Below are positions 1 through 9,850 of a stretch of DNA of 64,000 nucleotides, in pieces. Origin of the DNA: Nephrocerus scutellatus (taxonomy: Eukaryota; Arthropoda; Insecta; Diptera; Pipunculidae); contig OX352762.1 in NCBI GenBank assembly GCA_947095585.1, forward strand, positions 91,920,249 to 91,984,248, read 5' to 3'. Made by a program: the position numbers and the translations under genes. The first letter of the stretch is position 1. Each line of letters begins with the position of its first letter. The notes beneath the pieces were generated by a model. That model worked only from the letters and a program-made list of their open reading frames with translations, was not told where the DNA came from and ran no database searches.

Positions 1-58
1 CGCAGAGAAAAAAAACAACATTAGTTTACTCTTAGAAGAGAAAAAAAATCAATATAAA

Positions 59-715
59 ATGGGTTTTCATTATTACATTACTTGTCGGAAATCGAAATTT
101 ACCACATCGGAACTTAAAACAGCGGAACTGATACAAATAGGAGGTCCCACATTACACCAAGCAATTCATGAAATAAAAGTGCAAGTATGGGAGGGAGAAG
201 CTATGCCAGAAGACTGGCGAACAGGCATCCTGTGCTCCATACATAAATAGGGAGATATCACAAAATGCAGCAACTATCGTAGTATAACGTTGTTGAGTAC
301 AGTGTACAGCGTATAAGATTTTCTCCTCTATCTTTCAATACAACACAGCCCCATACATTAAAGTTATCATTGGTCCATACCAAAGTGGCTTCATTCAAGG
401 CAAATCAACAACTGATCAGATTTACACTCTTAATCAGGTGATGGAAAAATGTCTAGAGTTTCAAAACTCACTACACCATCTTTTTATTGACTTTAAAGCC
501 GCCTATGATAGCATAGCCAGAGTAAAACTTTATAAAGCCATGAGAGAATTCGGCATCCCAAATAAACTGACACGACTATGTAGGTTGACCATGACCAATG
601 TTATAAGCCAAGTAAAAATATCCGGATCACTATCAAGCGCATTAAACATCTATAACGGGCTCCGACAAGGGGATGGACAGGCCTGCGTCCTCCTCAACAT
701 GCCGTTAGAGAAAGT
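59..715 (+). mobile_element. Non-LTR retrotransposon, reverse transcriptase fragment
   Basis: Decayed N-terminal and central part of a LINE reverse transcriptase. The first frame (59-250) ends in a segment like the fingers region that precedes the Lys-Lys-Gly-Asp block. After a stop, the reading continues with a C-x-N-Y-R-S-I-T-L-L motif near 265-300, then a segment with Gly-Pro-Tyr-Gln-Ser-Gly-Phe (about 345-440). A third frame (438-715) carries FKAAYDS (catalytic Asp box A) and LRQGD (box B). The YADD box is absent, since the frame runs into unrelated sequence near 720. At least one stop and two frame changes make it a pseudo-element. The clade is not assigned; it differs from the Jockey-like and RTE-like copies elsewhere in the window. 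Confidence 0.75.
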
Positions 716-1465
716 GATCCTATGGAGACCGGTAGAGAGACTTTTTGCTAGAGGCCAGGACCGGACCCCGGTTGTAGAGCAGAAAATGATGATGAACTAG
801 ACGAGCAGAACACCTCTTCATTTACTCTTACTCAGTTTAATGCTTTTTTCAGGGTCCAGCTGACATAATAATAATATACATTATAATAATGTGGACCCGA
901 CATTGCAAAGTCACTCCATAGCGATAACTTACCATCACTGTACATATAAGCGACCTCGAAAACTATAGGGCCAACTATAATGGGCTACATGGGCTTATTC
1001 TAACGACAAAGCCGAACGAAAAGCTTAGCTAATTTATCTCATTCTTTAATTTACCCATAATGAACTATAGCAACTATGTACTCACATTTCACGCAATCTC
1101 TCTCAAGTTGTCAAATTTCCGCACCGAATGTCTCACTTCACTGACACCTTGCTTAATCCCACTTAAGTTAACGAACATTTGACGAAACCGACCAAAATCA
1201 CATTATGATCACAGAATACCAATTGCATGTAATGAGTCGTTCACATCAGCTAAATTAATCCAACTTAAGTCCATTATAGTTGACCCTAATGGAATCGACA
1301 ATAATATCGCCCACCACCCACACGTACCTGGAGGTATTGTACCTTCACTATTTACCTCACTAATTTTGTAATCTACACTAATATGGGAATATCTTTATAT
1401 ATCAAAATGATTGTGCGTTTGTATGTAATCGCACCACGCTTAAACAACTGAACGAAATTTTATAT
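716..1465. other. Intergenic, no gene recognised
   Basis: AT-rich sequence full of stops in all frames. I see no splice-bounded reading frame, tRNA or repeat end here apart from a 'cagggtgtccc' motif just beyond it at about 1468, which resembles the outer end of many mariner-type inverted repeats. Confidence 0.5.
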
Positions 1466-1915
1466 ACAGGGTGTCCCCTAATTCGTCAACGATATATACG
1501 ATTACCGTACTATTTATATAGCCAATTATTAACCTCTCCACCATAGTGGGCTGGAGCACTATCCTGTTAAAAATATGATGACCCTAGTTGAATCAGTGGA
1601 ATGTCATCCAATAGTTCTGGTAAATCATTTCGCAAAAACTCCAGATACATAGTTTGTATAATTCAGCCTGGGTGGTAGTTTAAAGGGGCTGCTGGATAGG
1701 AAGAAATGGACCAGTTCACTAGCCTGCAAGATCTCCTGACCTTACAGTGTTGGATTTTTTGTATTGGGAAGAATGAAATAACTTGTTTATTCAACCGAAA
1801 TAGCAACTGTAAGTGAATTAGAAGAGCGTATTCTTGAAGCGTCATCAAAAGTGAGGCAGCAGTTAGCATCAAGAAATATTCGCAGTGAAACCCAAAAACG
1901 GGCTCCAACCAAAAC
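1466..1915. pseudogene. Broken mariner-type transposase relic, halves in opposite orientation
   Basis: Two adjacent pieces of a Tc1/mariner-superfamily transposase. On the minus strand, about 1645 down to 1510 reads as a block beginning YLEFLRNDLPELLDD and, after one stop, QDSAPAHY, the box with the second catalytic Asp. On the plus strand, about 1683-1905 reads the following protein segment: W-I-G-R-N-G-P-V, then a P-A-R-S-P-D-L-T-like box and L-D-F-F, then a C-terminal helical stretch ending near SELEERILEASSKVRQQ. The two parts would be consecutive in an intact protein but face opposite ways, so a small inversion (or two insertions) is implied. Several stops and frameshifts mean it cannot be active. 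It is a different subfamily from the intact element at 46337. Confidence 0.6.
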
Positions 1916-1959
1916 GAAGAAATTCTATATCTGAAGAGTCAAACAATTTATCAAATTTA

Positions 1960-2280
1960 TTTAAACGCAGGTTCAAAGGCTAGTTTTCCTTCTAAAAATA
2001 AAGTCCTAAACGAAGTTTCTACCATTGGTATTAACAGAGACAGGGTACATCAAAGTATGCTTTTTCTTAAATTCCCGATAAATGATGTCAACAGTGGAGA
2101 TAGACCCATACTGCAGAACGATTTTTTCTTCAAATATGCCCAAGAATCATTTTTCAAATTATCGTTGAAAAATCAGGGGAAACCATGTATATCAATGACC
2201 TGTTGTCTTCTACAACATTTCCATTCATTTGCTGATGATAAAACGCTATCGGCTTCCATTGAGTTTGTTAGTTAAAAAGA
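1960..2280 (+). pseudogene. Small LINE reverse-transcriptase relic
   Basis: About 2180-2265 reads, across one frameshift, as YINDLLSSTTF followed by HSFADDKTLSAS. This is the F/Y-ADD catalytic box of a non-LTR reverse transcriptase with its upstream I-N-D-L-L helix. Flanking sequence to 2050 is only weakly coding-like. It lies on + directly upstream of a longer minus-strand Jockey-like fragment whose equivalent segment reads similarly (INDLLSV...SFADDST), so it may be an inverted remnant of the same family. Confidence 0.5.
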
Positions 2281-2402
2281 ATGCAATTCTCGAGGTAGCG
2301 AGATTAAATGAATACGGCTTTTCTGTCAAACGTTCAAGTCATTTTTGATTGGACGGATCTAATGGAGGAATTTAGGTCGAATAAATTCCAGGCTTATTTT
2401 TT

Positions 2403-3160
2403 GTGCGGAAGACAGTTCAACATTACGTGCTGCCAGTAATTAATGGTGCCCATATCAATAGAATAAAAGCCTTGTATATAGTAGCCAGATCAGAGGGAGT
2501 GAAATATTTCTTGCAACGGGCTAGAAAACCTAAACATTTCCAGAATTGCGAGATTTTCAGTTTCCTCGATGCAAGTGCCATTCATGGACAATGGCATGGA
2601 ATTTGGGATTCGCTTAGACGACATGAGACAGGATAGGGTTTTGGAAGCGTTAAATTCTACTTGATTGTTTTCCCCCCATTGTATTATGCTGTTTAGGTCA
2701 TAATTTAACGTGGTTAACATAGGAAGTTGTTTGAGTTCCACATGAGAAGTGGAGGGACGTTCCCCAAACTTATATGAGAAGCTGTGAGTGCTGTCGTCAG
2801 CGAAAGAGTGAATTGGATTAGAAGTCACAGATAAGAGATCATTAATAAAAACTAGAAAGAGTGTCGGGGACAAAACAGAGCCCTGGGGAACGCCATCATT
2901 TAAGTAATGTACTTTAGACTTGAAACCGTCAAATACAACTTGAATTGAGCGGTCCAAAACATAGCTTCTAATCCAGTGAAGCAGCTTATCATCAACTCCA
3001 TAAGCACGCATTTTGGACAAAAGAGTTTGATGCCAAACTCTGTCAAAAGCCTTAGAAGTATCGAGTGCAACAGCTTTGCTTTCTCCAATTTGATGCAAAG
3101 ACCGGTTCCACTGTTCGATGAGAGATACCATGAAAGTTCAAGTGTACCTTCTTGAAACAT
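2403..3160 (-). mobile_element. Jockey-like LINE fragment (reverse transcriptase)
   Basis: The minus-strand frame 3131-2490 (213 codons) carries the reverse transcriptase core in order: TSKAFDRVWHQ (box A, usually D-x-S-K-A-F-D), GVPQGSVLSP (box B), INDLL, and FADDS (the FADD form of the catalytic box), followed by an S-K-T-x-C-L-like region. Below 2500 the frame shifts and the segment equivalent to SDLATIYKA of sister copies appears interrupted. Both ends are truncated. Sister copies lie at 20100-21210 (-), 26650-27700 (+), 31900-33340 (-) and 37236-37860 (-). The F-A-D-D box and K-A-F-D-R-V-W-H motif are typical of the Jockey clade. Confidence 0.85.
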
Positions 3161-3254
3161 ATTTATGAGGTTTCAAAAGGAGCGAGCCAATGTTTCGGCT
3201 TATAAGATGTTGAAACTTCAAGGTTACTCCCTCTGAAGTATTAACATTATAATG

Positions 3255-3518
3255 TTAAATTTTTTTTCGTAAAACTCTGCCCCAGATTTTTTTTTGGCTG
3301 TCAAGTTGTTCGTTTCCCCTTCAAAACGACTCTATCGTAGAGCTAAAACAGCTCTTGATATTTTGGGAGATTTACCCCTCTTTATACTAGTACAACAACA
3401 ACACATGCAACAAAAAAATGTAAACAAAAGATTTTCGCCTTTCGTGTTCGATTTCCTTTTTGAAAAGTTCTGGGGTCGAGCGCGATTCTGGGGTAGAGTT
3501 TTAGGGAAAAAAAATTAA
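3255..3518. mobile_element. TTAA-flanked MITE candidate
   Basis: A 256-bp unit (3259-3514) bounded by TTAA at 3255-3258 and 3515-3518. The ends are inverted repeats: TAAAACTCTGCCCCAGA near 3270-3286 on the left and the complement of TCTGGGGTAGAGTTTTA near 3486-3502 on the right, each preceded by a T8 run. About 26 of 28 terminal positions match, allowing one gap. A TTAA duplication is the signature of piggyBac-type insertion. No transposase is inside. The open frame 3294-3518 is regarded as chance. Confidence 0.5.
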
Positions 3519-3562
3519 CATAAGACTAATGTCAGAACAGTTTTGGAATTAAATTTATATGT

Positions 3563-4015
3563 ATGGGCTAGGGCCCTTTAGCCACCTCAAAAACAAAATT
3601 AAAGAGTGGGCTAACAATGCCATCGAAGCTGAATTGGTATGGTCGACAGGGATGAAGCATACCAAAACGCTTCTCAAGTACAACATTGTACATATAGACA
3701 AGGCAATCAAACTGAACCGCCATGCACTCAGATCTCTAGTCTAGTACATAACGGGACACGGCCCATTCAACAGCCACCTATCGATGTGTGATGCTCTTAC
3801 AAGGAAAAGACTCAAGCACCTCAAGGCTTACACAGTCCCAGGACAGAATGTCATTCCAATCGAACTGTCAGACGTAATGGCATTCATTAAGGAACTAAGC
3901 CACCACATAAAGTTGTAATCATCTGGGAAGCACAATAGATCTCTAGGTCGCAGTGCACCAGGCTTTTCAGCCCACCAAACAATTATAATAATAATAATAA
4001 AATGGGCTAGGGCCC
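3563..4015 (+). mobile_element. 5'-truncated LINE 3' end with 14-bp target-site duplication
   Basis: The insert 3577-4001 is flanked by perfect copies of ATGGGCTAGGGCCC at 3563-3576 and 4002-4015. It carries the end of an RNase H-bearing LINE ORF2: the SHLKNKIKEWANN segment (about 3579-3620), a decayed zinc-binding tail region, and a 3' untranslated region ending in a (TAA)n tail at 3980-4001. The same coding segment and 3' end occur in the copy at 6178-6864. 5' truncation, an A/T-rich simple tail and a 10-20 bp duplication are the classic marks of target-primed reverse transcription. Confidence 0.85.
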
Positions 4016-4435
4016 AAAAATCGCATTTGCATTATCTTGATAGCATTAAGAATAGAGCTTTCCATATGATGATACTTCATCGCTTGATTCTTTGGAGCAT
4101 AGACGAAATGTGGGAGCTTACTTTATCAATCGAGTTGTTAATGTGCGAGGGAGGGGGTAGTTCTTGATATGCGAAGGAAGGTATATAGCGCAAAGGTGTA
4201 TTCTACTTTTAAGGGTATTATGTTTTTAAATGCTTTTTACTTTGCTTAAGAGATTAGGGTCTTTAAAATGGCATCTATTTGTTTTTATACTCAGTGCAAT
4301 TTCGACTATTTGAGTGGCAAAGGAGTTCATGTTGGGAAGAAGCAATTCCTCTACTACTGGGATCACCTGATTAATGCGAAAAGTTAAACGTTTGTTTTTT
4401 AATTGTTTTCTTTTATTCTTTTCTTTTTATTTCAG
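4016..4435. other. Mostly non-coding; one small open frame
   Basis: No recognised gene. A 39-codon ATG frame at 4268-4387 (starting MASICFYTQCNFDYL) is open but lacks a usable donor at its end. It lies 50 bp before the candidate exon at 4436 and could be chance. The pyrimidine-rich tract at 4400-4435 fits a splice acceptor for that exon. Confidence 0.3.
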
Positions 4436-4676
4436 ATTTGGAATCTTCGATAATATCGTTGGATTCTCCATCGCCGCCATCAAGTCCAGTGCGGCAGACT
4501 GAGAGTGGTACTGGTTGGTAGTTGTATATAGTATTAAAAATTTTTTAAATCCATAAATAAATTTCTTCGTAGGTGTTTCTTCAACAACATTAAATTCGTC
4601 TACAGGATATTTGTCAAACTATGAAATGGACGCGGAAGTCAATCTCATATTGAACCCTTTGGCCTTCACCAGATAG
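4436..4676 (+). CDS. Candidate terminal exons of an unidentified host gene
   Basis: Two short exon-like pieces read continuously. The first, 4436-4513, follows a strong acceptor (pyrimidine tract then TTCAG) and reads LESSIISLDSPSPPSSPVRQ and onward, ending at G|GTTGGT. The second, 4573-4676, follows TTCTTCGTAG and continues in the same phase with a Ser/Thr-rich stretch and then SNYEMDAEVNLILNPLAF before a TAG stop, which is followed at once by an AATAAA-like hexamer. Splice phases agree (1+2). The Ser/Pro-rich composition suggests an unstructured tail of a larger protein. I do not recognise the family, and no upstream exons are convincing in 1-4435, so the parent gene may start outside the window. 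Confidence 0.35.
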
Positions 4677-4968
4677 AATAAATTCAGACAAGCAGATCTG
4701 ATGAACCAATTGAATTTTATTGTACACATACATATTAAATTCTTTATTTTCTTTAAGGAGCACAAACGAAACAAAATACAAAAACAAAGACATTTTTAAT
4801 AGTACTGATATCGATCTTACAAGATAGTGTATTATACATATTAGGGAAGTAAGATATCCAAATAACCAAAAAAAAGAAAACATAATTATACATTATAACT
4901 TTATATAATAAAAAACTTTTAATTCTGTTCTAATTTAATTTTTTTATATTTTGTTTACTTTCGGACAG

Positions 4969-5049
4969 TCAAAAAGTTTTGGCAGCAGTGTGTTCCTACT
5001 CTGGACTTAAAGCAGTTCAACGATTGAAGCTTTCCAAGCAGTTGATGAG
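4969..5049 (+). CDS. Candidate internal exon, unknown gene
   Basis: An 81-nt segment with a good acceptor (T-rich tract, TTCGGACAG) and donor (GATGAG|GTGAGG). One frame is open, reading KVLAAVCSYSGLKAVQRLKL; another frame is also open for about 18 codons, so the case is not strong. It lies 290 bp downstream of the candidate exons at 4436-4676 on the same strand and may belong to the same gene as an alternative exon. No family is recognised. Confidence 0.25.
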
Positions 5050-5242
5050 GTGAGGCAAAGAGAATGTCAAATTAGCCAGTGCTGATTTAGCCTTCGCTTC
5101 TGTGGGTCGCTAATACTCTTTCTAATTTCTGTGCTGTCAATGCCACAGAACATAGACTATCCTCCAGAGCTTAGAAAATCCAAGGTTATTAGTCCCTTAA
5201 ATAAATTAAAAGCTTAAGAATTGTAATCTGAAGACATTTTTT

Positions 5243-5593
5243 TTATAATGCCTTGGCACAGCGTGGGCTTGGAAATATTTGGATAGAAGAAGGAAAGAAA
5301 GTCTTTAGGTCGGTGGAGGAATTCAGTTCACAACTGAGCACTCACAAATTAGAATATTGTGCTCATAAACCCACATTGATGGCTCTACTTCTTGATTACT
5401 TCATACGTCAACTCAACTATACATGTGAATACAGCAGTATACAGCAACACATGTACACCATCGTATCATGTGTACTCATAATATAGAATCTAGATGATCA
5501 GTGCGGTGAGAACGTTTTTGGTGGCGCCGGGAATCGAACCGGGTGTCTCCCGAGTGGGAGCCAATGGTTCTAACCACTGCACCACCGAGACCT
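5243..5593 (-). mobile_element. tRNA-derived SINE, family A, copy 1
   Basis: Reading on the minus strand, the head (5593-5520) is tRNA-like: A box TGGTGCAGTGG and B box GGTTCGATTCC with CTCCCAC/GGGAG in the anticodon-arm region. The 7-nt acceptor halves do not pair, so this is not a working tRNA gene. The body (about 5470-5243) recurs in the copy at 63541-63790, and its 3' end, with CCACGCTGTGCCAAG and GCATTATAA, resembles the 3' end of the local Jockey-like LINE (complement of about 31905-31940). This is the usual architecture of a SINE mobilised by a LINE with which it shares its tail. Confidence 0.6.
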
Positions 5594-5734
5594 AAAACAT
5601 CATTAAATTCAGTTTTCTTGGTTCTAAGACTGCTTTTTCGTTATCTTTCATTACTCTGTCAGTTGAGTTTAACAGTTCATACTCTGATCTGACAGATATC
5701 TTCGAATATTGTCCCAATTAAAGCAAAAGTCCGT

Positions 5735-6019
5735 GGTTGTCGCGGCTCAGTAGATAAGTGTATGGCTTCTGAGCAGGAGGTTTGTGGTTCGAATCCCAGT
5801 AACACTTAAAGTGTTTTTCACAGTGTCACACCTCTCACGAATGTCTGACAAACGTCCGAGAGTAAGAACTTGTCACGGAAAGCTTCTCAATTCGCCGTTC
5901 GGTTATGGCATTAAATTGTAGGTCCCTTCAATTTGTTTGCAAAAATATACATGCACAACACGAGAAGCTAGGTGTTGGACCGCAACGGTCTGTCGCGCCG
6001 AATATTACTATTATTACTT
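5735..6019 (+). mobile_element. tRNA-derived SINE, family B, copy 1
   Basis: The head carries an A-box-like GCGGCTCAGTAG and a B box GGTTCGAATCCC. The body includes CGGAAAGCTT and CAATTCGCCGTTCGG, and the tail reads GGTCTGTCGCGCCGAATATT followed by ATT-type simple repeat. Other copies lie at 10468-10641, 20631-20924, 39069-39283 and 60996-61274 (minus), with a 3' remnant at 38500-38602. The family shares its ATT/TAA-type tail style with LINEs in this window. No target-site duplication could be fixed for this copy. Confidence 0.75.
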
Positions 6020-6177
6020 TACAGAATATTAATTATTCTGCACCCTCAGTTTAATGAGGCACGGCCAATCTATTGAAAACTTATATTTATTTGTTTATGA
6101 GCTTTCTCTTTTGTTTTTTTTTGAGGTGTTTTACGCAAATTAAATTCCTATTCATCGGCAAAACAAATAATACATAT

Positions 6178-6864
6178 AGAAGCTGTAGAATGCATTAATA
6201 GAAAATATAGAAGAATCGAGATCTATATGATCACCGACAGCCAGGCCGCTCTGCTAGCGCTTAAAGGCCCAGTTTTCAATTCAAGAACAACGTGGAGCTG
6301 CTACTGCCACCTAAACGAACTGGCCAAATCCAACAAGGTCATCTTGATATGGTCTCCAGGCCATTCAGGCATTAAAGGGAACGAGGCAGCAGACCTCTGG
6401 TCAAGAGAGGGAGCGGAAGAAACAAGCATTGCCTACAGCAAGAGCCACCTCAAAAACAAGATAAAAGAGTGGGCAAATAACTCTATCGAGGCTAAATGGG
6501 AATCATCAACTACGATGAAACAAACCCAAAAGATTTTCAAATACAACATTAAAAACACAAACAATCAAGTTAAACCGATATGCACTCAGATCGCTGCCGC
6601 TTTTGCGGCGATACAGAGAAGATGCCGGAACACATAATTTTTATATGTGATGCCCTCACCCGCAAAGGATTTCAATACCTCAGGACTCACACATTTCTAT
6701 GGCACAATGCCAGACCTATCGACCTGGCAGATATATTGGCATTCATAAAAGGACTAAGCCACCACATAATGTGGTAGACATCTGGAATGCGCAATAGACC
6801 TAAAGGTCGCAGTACTCTAGGCTTACCAGCCCATCAACAATAAATAAACAATAAAGAAGCTGTA
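6178..6864 (+). mobile_element. LINE fragment with RNase H domain
   Basis: The 3' part of a LINE ORF2. The frame 6227-6637 holds an RNase H domain: MITDSQAALLAL (with a catalytic Asp), LIWSPGHSGIKGNEAAD (His and final Asp), then the SHLKNKIKEWANN segment shared with the copy at 3577. After a frameshift, 6580-6777 carries a Cys-rich tail (CRFCGDTEKMPEH...C). The 3' UTR ends near AACAATAAATAAACAATAAAG. AGAAGCTGTA occurs at 6178-6187 and again right after the tail at 6855-6864, a possible target-site duplication, although the left copy could also be read as LINE coding sequence. A frameshift disables the ORF. Confidence 0.8.
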
Positions 6865-7525
6865 AAACTTTGTAAGCATTTGAAAGTATTTTCGCTATCT
6901 TATCGTATAAAAAGATGATGTACACTCAGGCACAGTCGTTTAAATCCCCTCTTTATCCCTGATTTTAGGCTATTGGGAAAAATCTAATTGACCCTGAAAT
7001 GATGGTGCCCTTTTATGTCACGTCAGTAATGGCGCATGACAAACGCCATTTTTTTAAAATTGTGATTTTTTCACATTGTTATAATTGATATTATAATAAT
7101 AACATTAACAAGAAATAATATTTTGGTCGTATTATTTCGCATTTCTACAAAAACAGCACTTCTATTGTGTGCTAAAGAACATGGTAAAAATTGTTTAGTT
7201 GTACATGTGAACAGTTGTTGCTCTACCATTTCAAAATAAAACAACCCATAAAATTAAAATTGTAAATTCTCTAATAACCAATGACAGAATGTTGTGACAA
7301 CTTGTTGTATAATGCGTATATTGCCCTCGTCAACAAACGATATTTCCACTATAAACGCAGAAAAATAAATAAAAACACATGCGAGAACTGGGGAGAAAAC
7401 TCACCACCAAATCGTATTGGAAAAGCAGCGCACACATCATTAGTATGGCGTGATCTGATGCCGCTACATAGCGTAATTTTTAATGCAAATTATATTTGAA
7501 CCTGTCTTTGTCCCTGGGGCCCGAT
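6865..7525. other. Intergenic, no gene recognised
   Basis: AT-rich. The open frame at 7281-7499 has no recognisable domain and no splice context. Nothing else is supported before the copia-like element that begins near 7530. Confidence 0.4.
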
Positions 7526-7529
7526 AGAA

Positions 7530-8780
7530 TTTATGCTAGTACGCATTCAACTCTTTAATCGAGAAAACTTTGCTTCTTGGAACCCACAAATGGAAGCAAT
7601 CCTCCATAAAGCGACTCTAAGTGGCTACGTTTACGTTACAACGTTACAACGCCCGCAGGATGCTGATAATCAACAGAGTTGGGACGACAAAGACATGGAT
7701 GCAAGGACATAGCTGCTCTTAGCAATCATCCACATGAAGATGGAAACGAACCACAGAGCATGGACGAATTCATTCGTGATTTTAAGACGACCGCCAACAA
7801 ACTGCAGAAAATGGAGGGAACACTGGATAAAGATTTATTGCTGGTAGTACTTCTCGACGGACTGTCTAATGATTACAAAGACGTCCAAGCTACGTTCGAC
7901 GCCAAAAGCAAGTATTCAGAGGTGGACAATTTGTGCACAAGACTTTTGGTGGTGAGTGGAAAAAAAGGGGAATGGATAACAGCACCAAGTGGAAAAATAA
8001 ACCAAGAAAATTTATGGAAAAAAGGGCCATGTGCCGAAGGACTGCTACCAGAGTAAAGAAAAGCCAAAAAAAGTGTTCAATCAGCACAAACGGAGCTGAA
8101 TATGGCATCATTGTATAGAGAAGTTTGCATTTAAAGCGTCTTCTGACGACATCGCCTGGGGTCTTGACTCCGGAGCTACTTCGCATATGTTCTCGACGAA
8201 ATCTTTGTTTGAAAGTCTGAAAATGTACGAAAACGATTCCTACGTAACTTTAGCAAATGGACAGCGAGTAAAAATAGTCGGAATCGGAACCGCAGTATTG
8301 CCATCGCTCCTAAGCAATATTGCGATGGATATTATTTAGCACACTGTATATTCAAAATTTATATGAAAACCTCATCTCGACAAGCGACAGGTAATATGTA
8401 ACTTAAAGTTCGTATTTGAGGGCGATCAGGCGAAACTATATATCAAGGCTGGCACATTGTTGATCAGAGCTGTTCGAAGATATGGTCTATATATCGTTTC
8501 TGGAAATCATAGAGCCCTAATAACAAATGGAAACAATACTTCGCTGTCTGTGGCATCATGCGATACGACATCTCAACATAACCTCATTGAAACAACTTCA
8601 ATCAAAAGGAATGGTGACTGGTTTACCAGAGAAGTTCAGATCCGACGAAAGCAGTTGTTTCGTGCATTTGTGCTAAACAATCGACCAAATCATTTGGTGG
8701 GTGTATTAAAACAAGAGTTCGAATAGGGGATTGTGAACGTACTCTCACAAAATGCTGAAGATCCGAGGCGCTAACATTGG
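7530..8780 (+). mobile_element. Degraded Ty1/copia retrotransposon (gag, protease, pre-integrase)
   Basis: Order along +: a Gag segment like the UBN2-type domain, LFNRENFASWNPQMEAIL (about 7549-7605), then after a frameshift DEFIRDFKTTANKLQ and LLVVLLDGLSNDYKDV (7764-7880). Next comes a remnant zinc-knuckle region (7960-8060). The aspartic protease follows with the copia-type active site WGLDSGATSHMF and VTLANGQRVKIVGIG (8155-8290). The GAG-pre-integrase segment ends it (about 8400-8530, RRYGLYIVSG). No integrase core, reverse transcriptase or LTR was found. There are several frameshifts and stops. This is the only copia-class element in the window. Confidence 0.8.
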
Positions 8781-9269
8781 ACCTCAGCACTTAACGTTAT
8801 AAGGTACCTGTTTGGAACTAAAGAAGCAAAATTCGTTTACCGAAAAACCAACATACAATTTCAAGCTTTTTCGGACTTTTTTTTATATAACATGTATTAT
8901 TTTAAACTCGAGCTGACCTACAGATTAGATAATTTTTCTTTTCCATCGGAAGGTTGACAATTATGAATTTGAGCGGGGGTGTTGGTATAATCATTGTGAT
9001 CGTACCGTAAATGTCCATTTCTTGAATTGCGTAAATAGAAACTTCAAGAACTTCTGTCTTTTAATTTCCTTTTTCTTTGTGTATTCCGACCTGAACAATA
9101 AAGGAAGTCCATATAAAGTTATCCACAAATATCGCTCGTTTTTCTTAACACATACAATAGACTATGGGTCTGTTTTTTTATTCAATGTACGTAAAGAAAT
9201 TACTCATTGTTTTTTTTTATTTAAGCGGAGTATTGTTATTCTATTTTTACCGGTTCGCAATAAAAAGCA
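8781..9269. other. Intergenic, no gene recognised
   Basis: AT-rich. The frame 9022-9330 is Phe/Leu-rich from T-runs and ends inside the downstream repeat, so I do not regard it as a gene. No LTR of the copia relic could be matched here. Confidence 0.4.
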
Positions 9270-9850
9270 CGACTATCCATCAGTTATACACATGTGTTTA
9301 AAATTTGAAGAAAATCGAGCTAATTTGTAAAAAAATTATATGGGCCTCGGGCCTCAGGGCCCGCTCACTCCAAAAATTTTACAAAAAATGTTGTCCATCG
9401 GAGATACACATGTGTATTAAATTTGAAGAAAATCGAGTTAAATTTTTTTTAAAAAATTTATGGGATCCCACTTTTTACAAAAAGTGTTGTCCATCGGAGA
9501 TACACATAATTTATTTTTATAGAAAGTGTTGTCTCCGGAAATATACATATCTGCAAAATTTCAATAAAATCAGGATTTGGGAAGTGGTTTTAATATTGAT
9601 CGCAAGATTCCACGACAAACCGATCGACCGACAACCAGACGTGCCACGGGCAAGCAAAGTCTTAAAGAAAATTTAAAAATTACATGGACACCCCTCGGGC
9701 CCCGGGCCCGACTACTCCTACAATTTTACAAAAAATATAGTTCATCGGAGATACACATATGTATTAAATTTGAAGAAAATCGGATTAATTTTTTTAAAAA
9801 AATTTATGGTGCCCCGCGAACCCGGGGCTATTGAAAATAGAATGTATATT
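9270..9850. repeat. Imperfect tandem repeat of the GTCY-associated interspersed element
   Basis: About four irregular units each contain GTTGTCCATCGGAGATACAC, then ATGTGTATTAAATTTGAAGA, then a T/A-rich stretch and a G/C-rich block (GGGCCTCGGGC type). Embedded at 9597-9655 is GATCGCAAGATTCCACGACA followed by GACC-type repeats and ACGTGCCACGGGCAAG. The same modules recur near 10060-10150, at 51780-52170 (reversed) and at 56290-56520 (reversed). Frames such as 9305-9676 are translations of this repeat. The arrangement resembles Helentron/DINE-1-like elements, which carry GTCY microsatellites; this assignment is inference. Confidence 0.6.

Noticed and set aside
3294..3518. 74-codon frame
   Set aside because: Lies entirely within the TTAA-bounded MITE candidate and has no domain.
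5520..5593. A functional tRNA gene on minus with A and B boxes
   Set aside because: The acceptor-stem halves do not pair (only about one of seven positions), the T stem has a mismatch, and a shortened version recurs with the same body at 63541, so a SINE head is more likely.
9022..9834. Several open frames of 85-123 codons
   Set aside because: Made of T/A-rich runs and translations of the GTCY-associated tandem repeat; no protein family.
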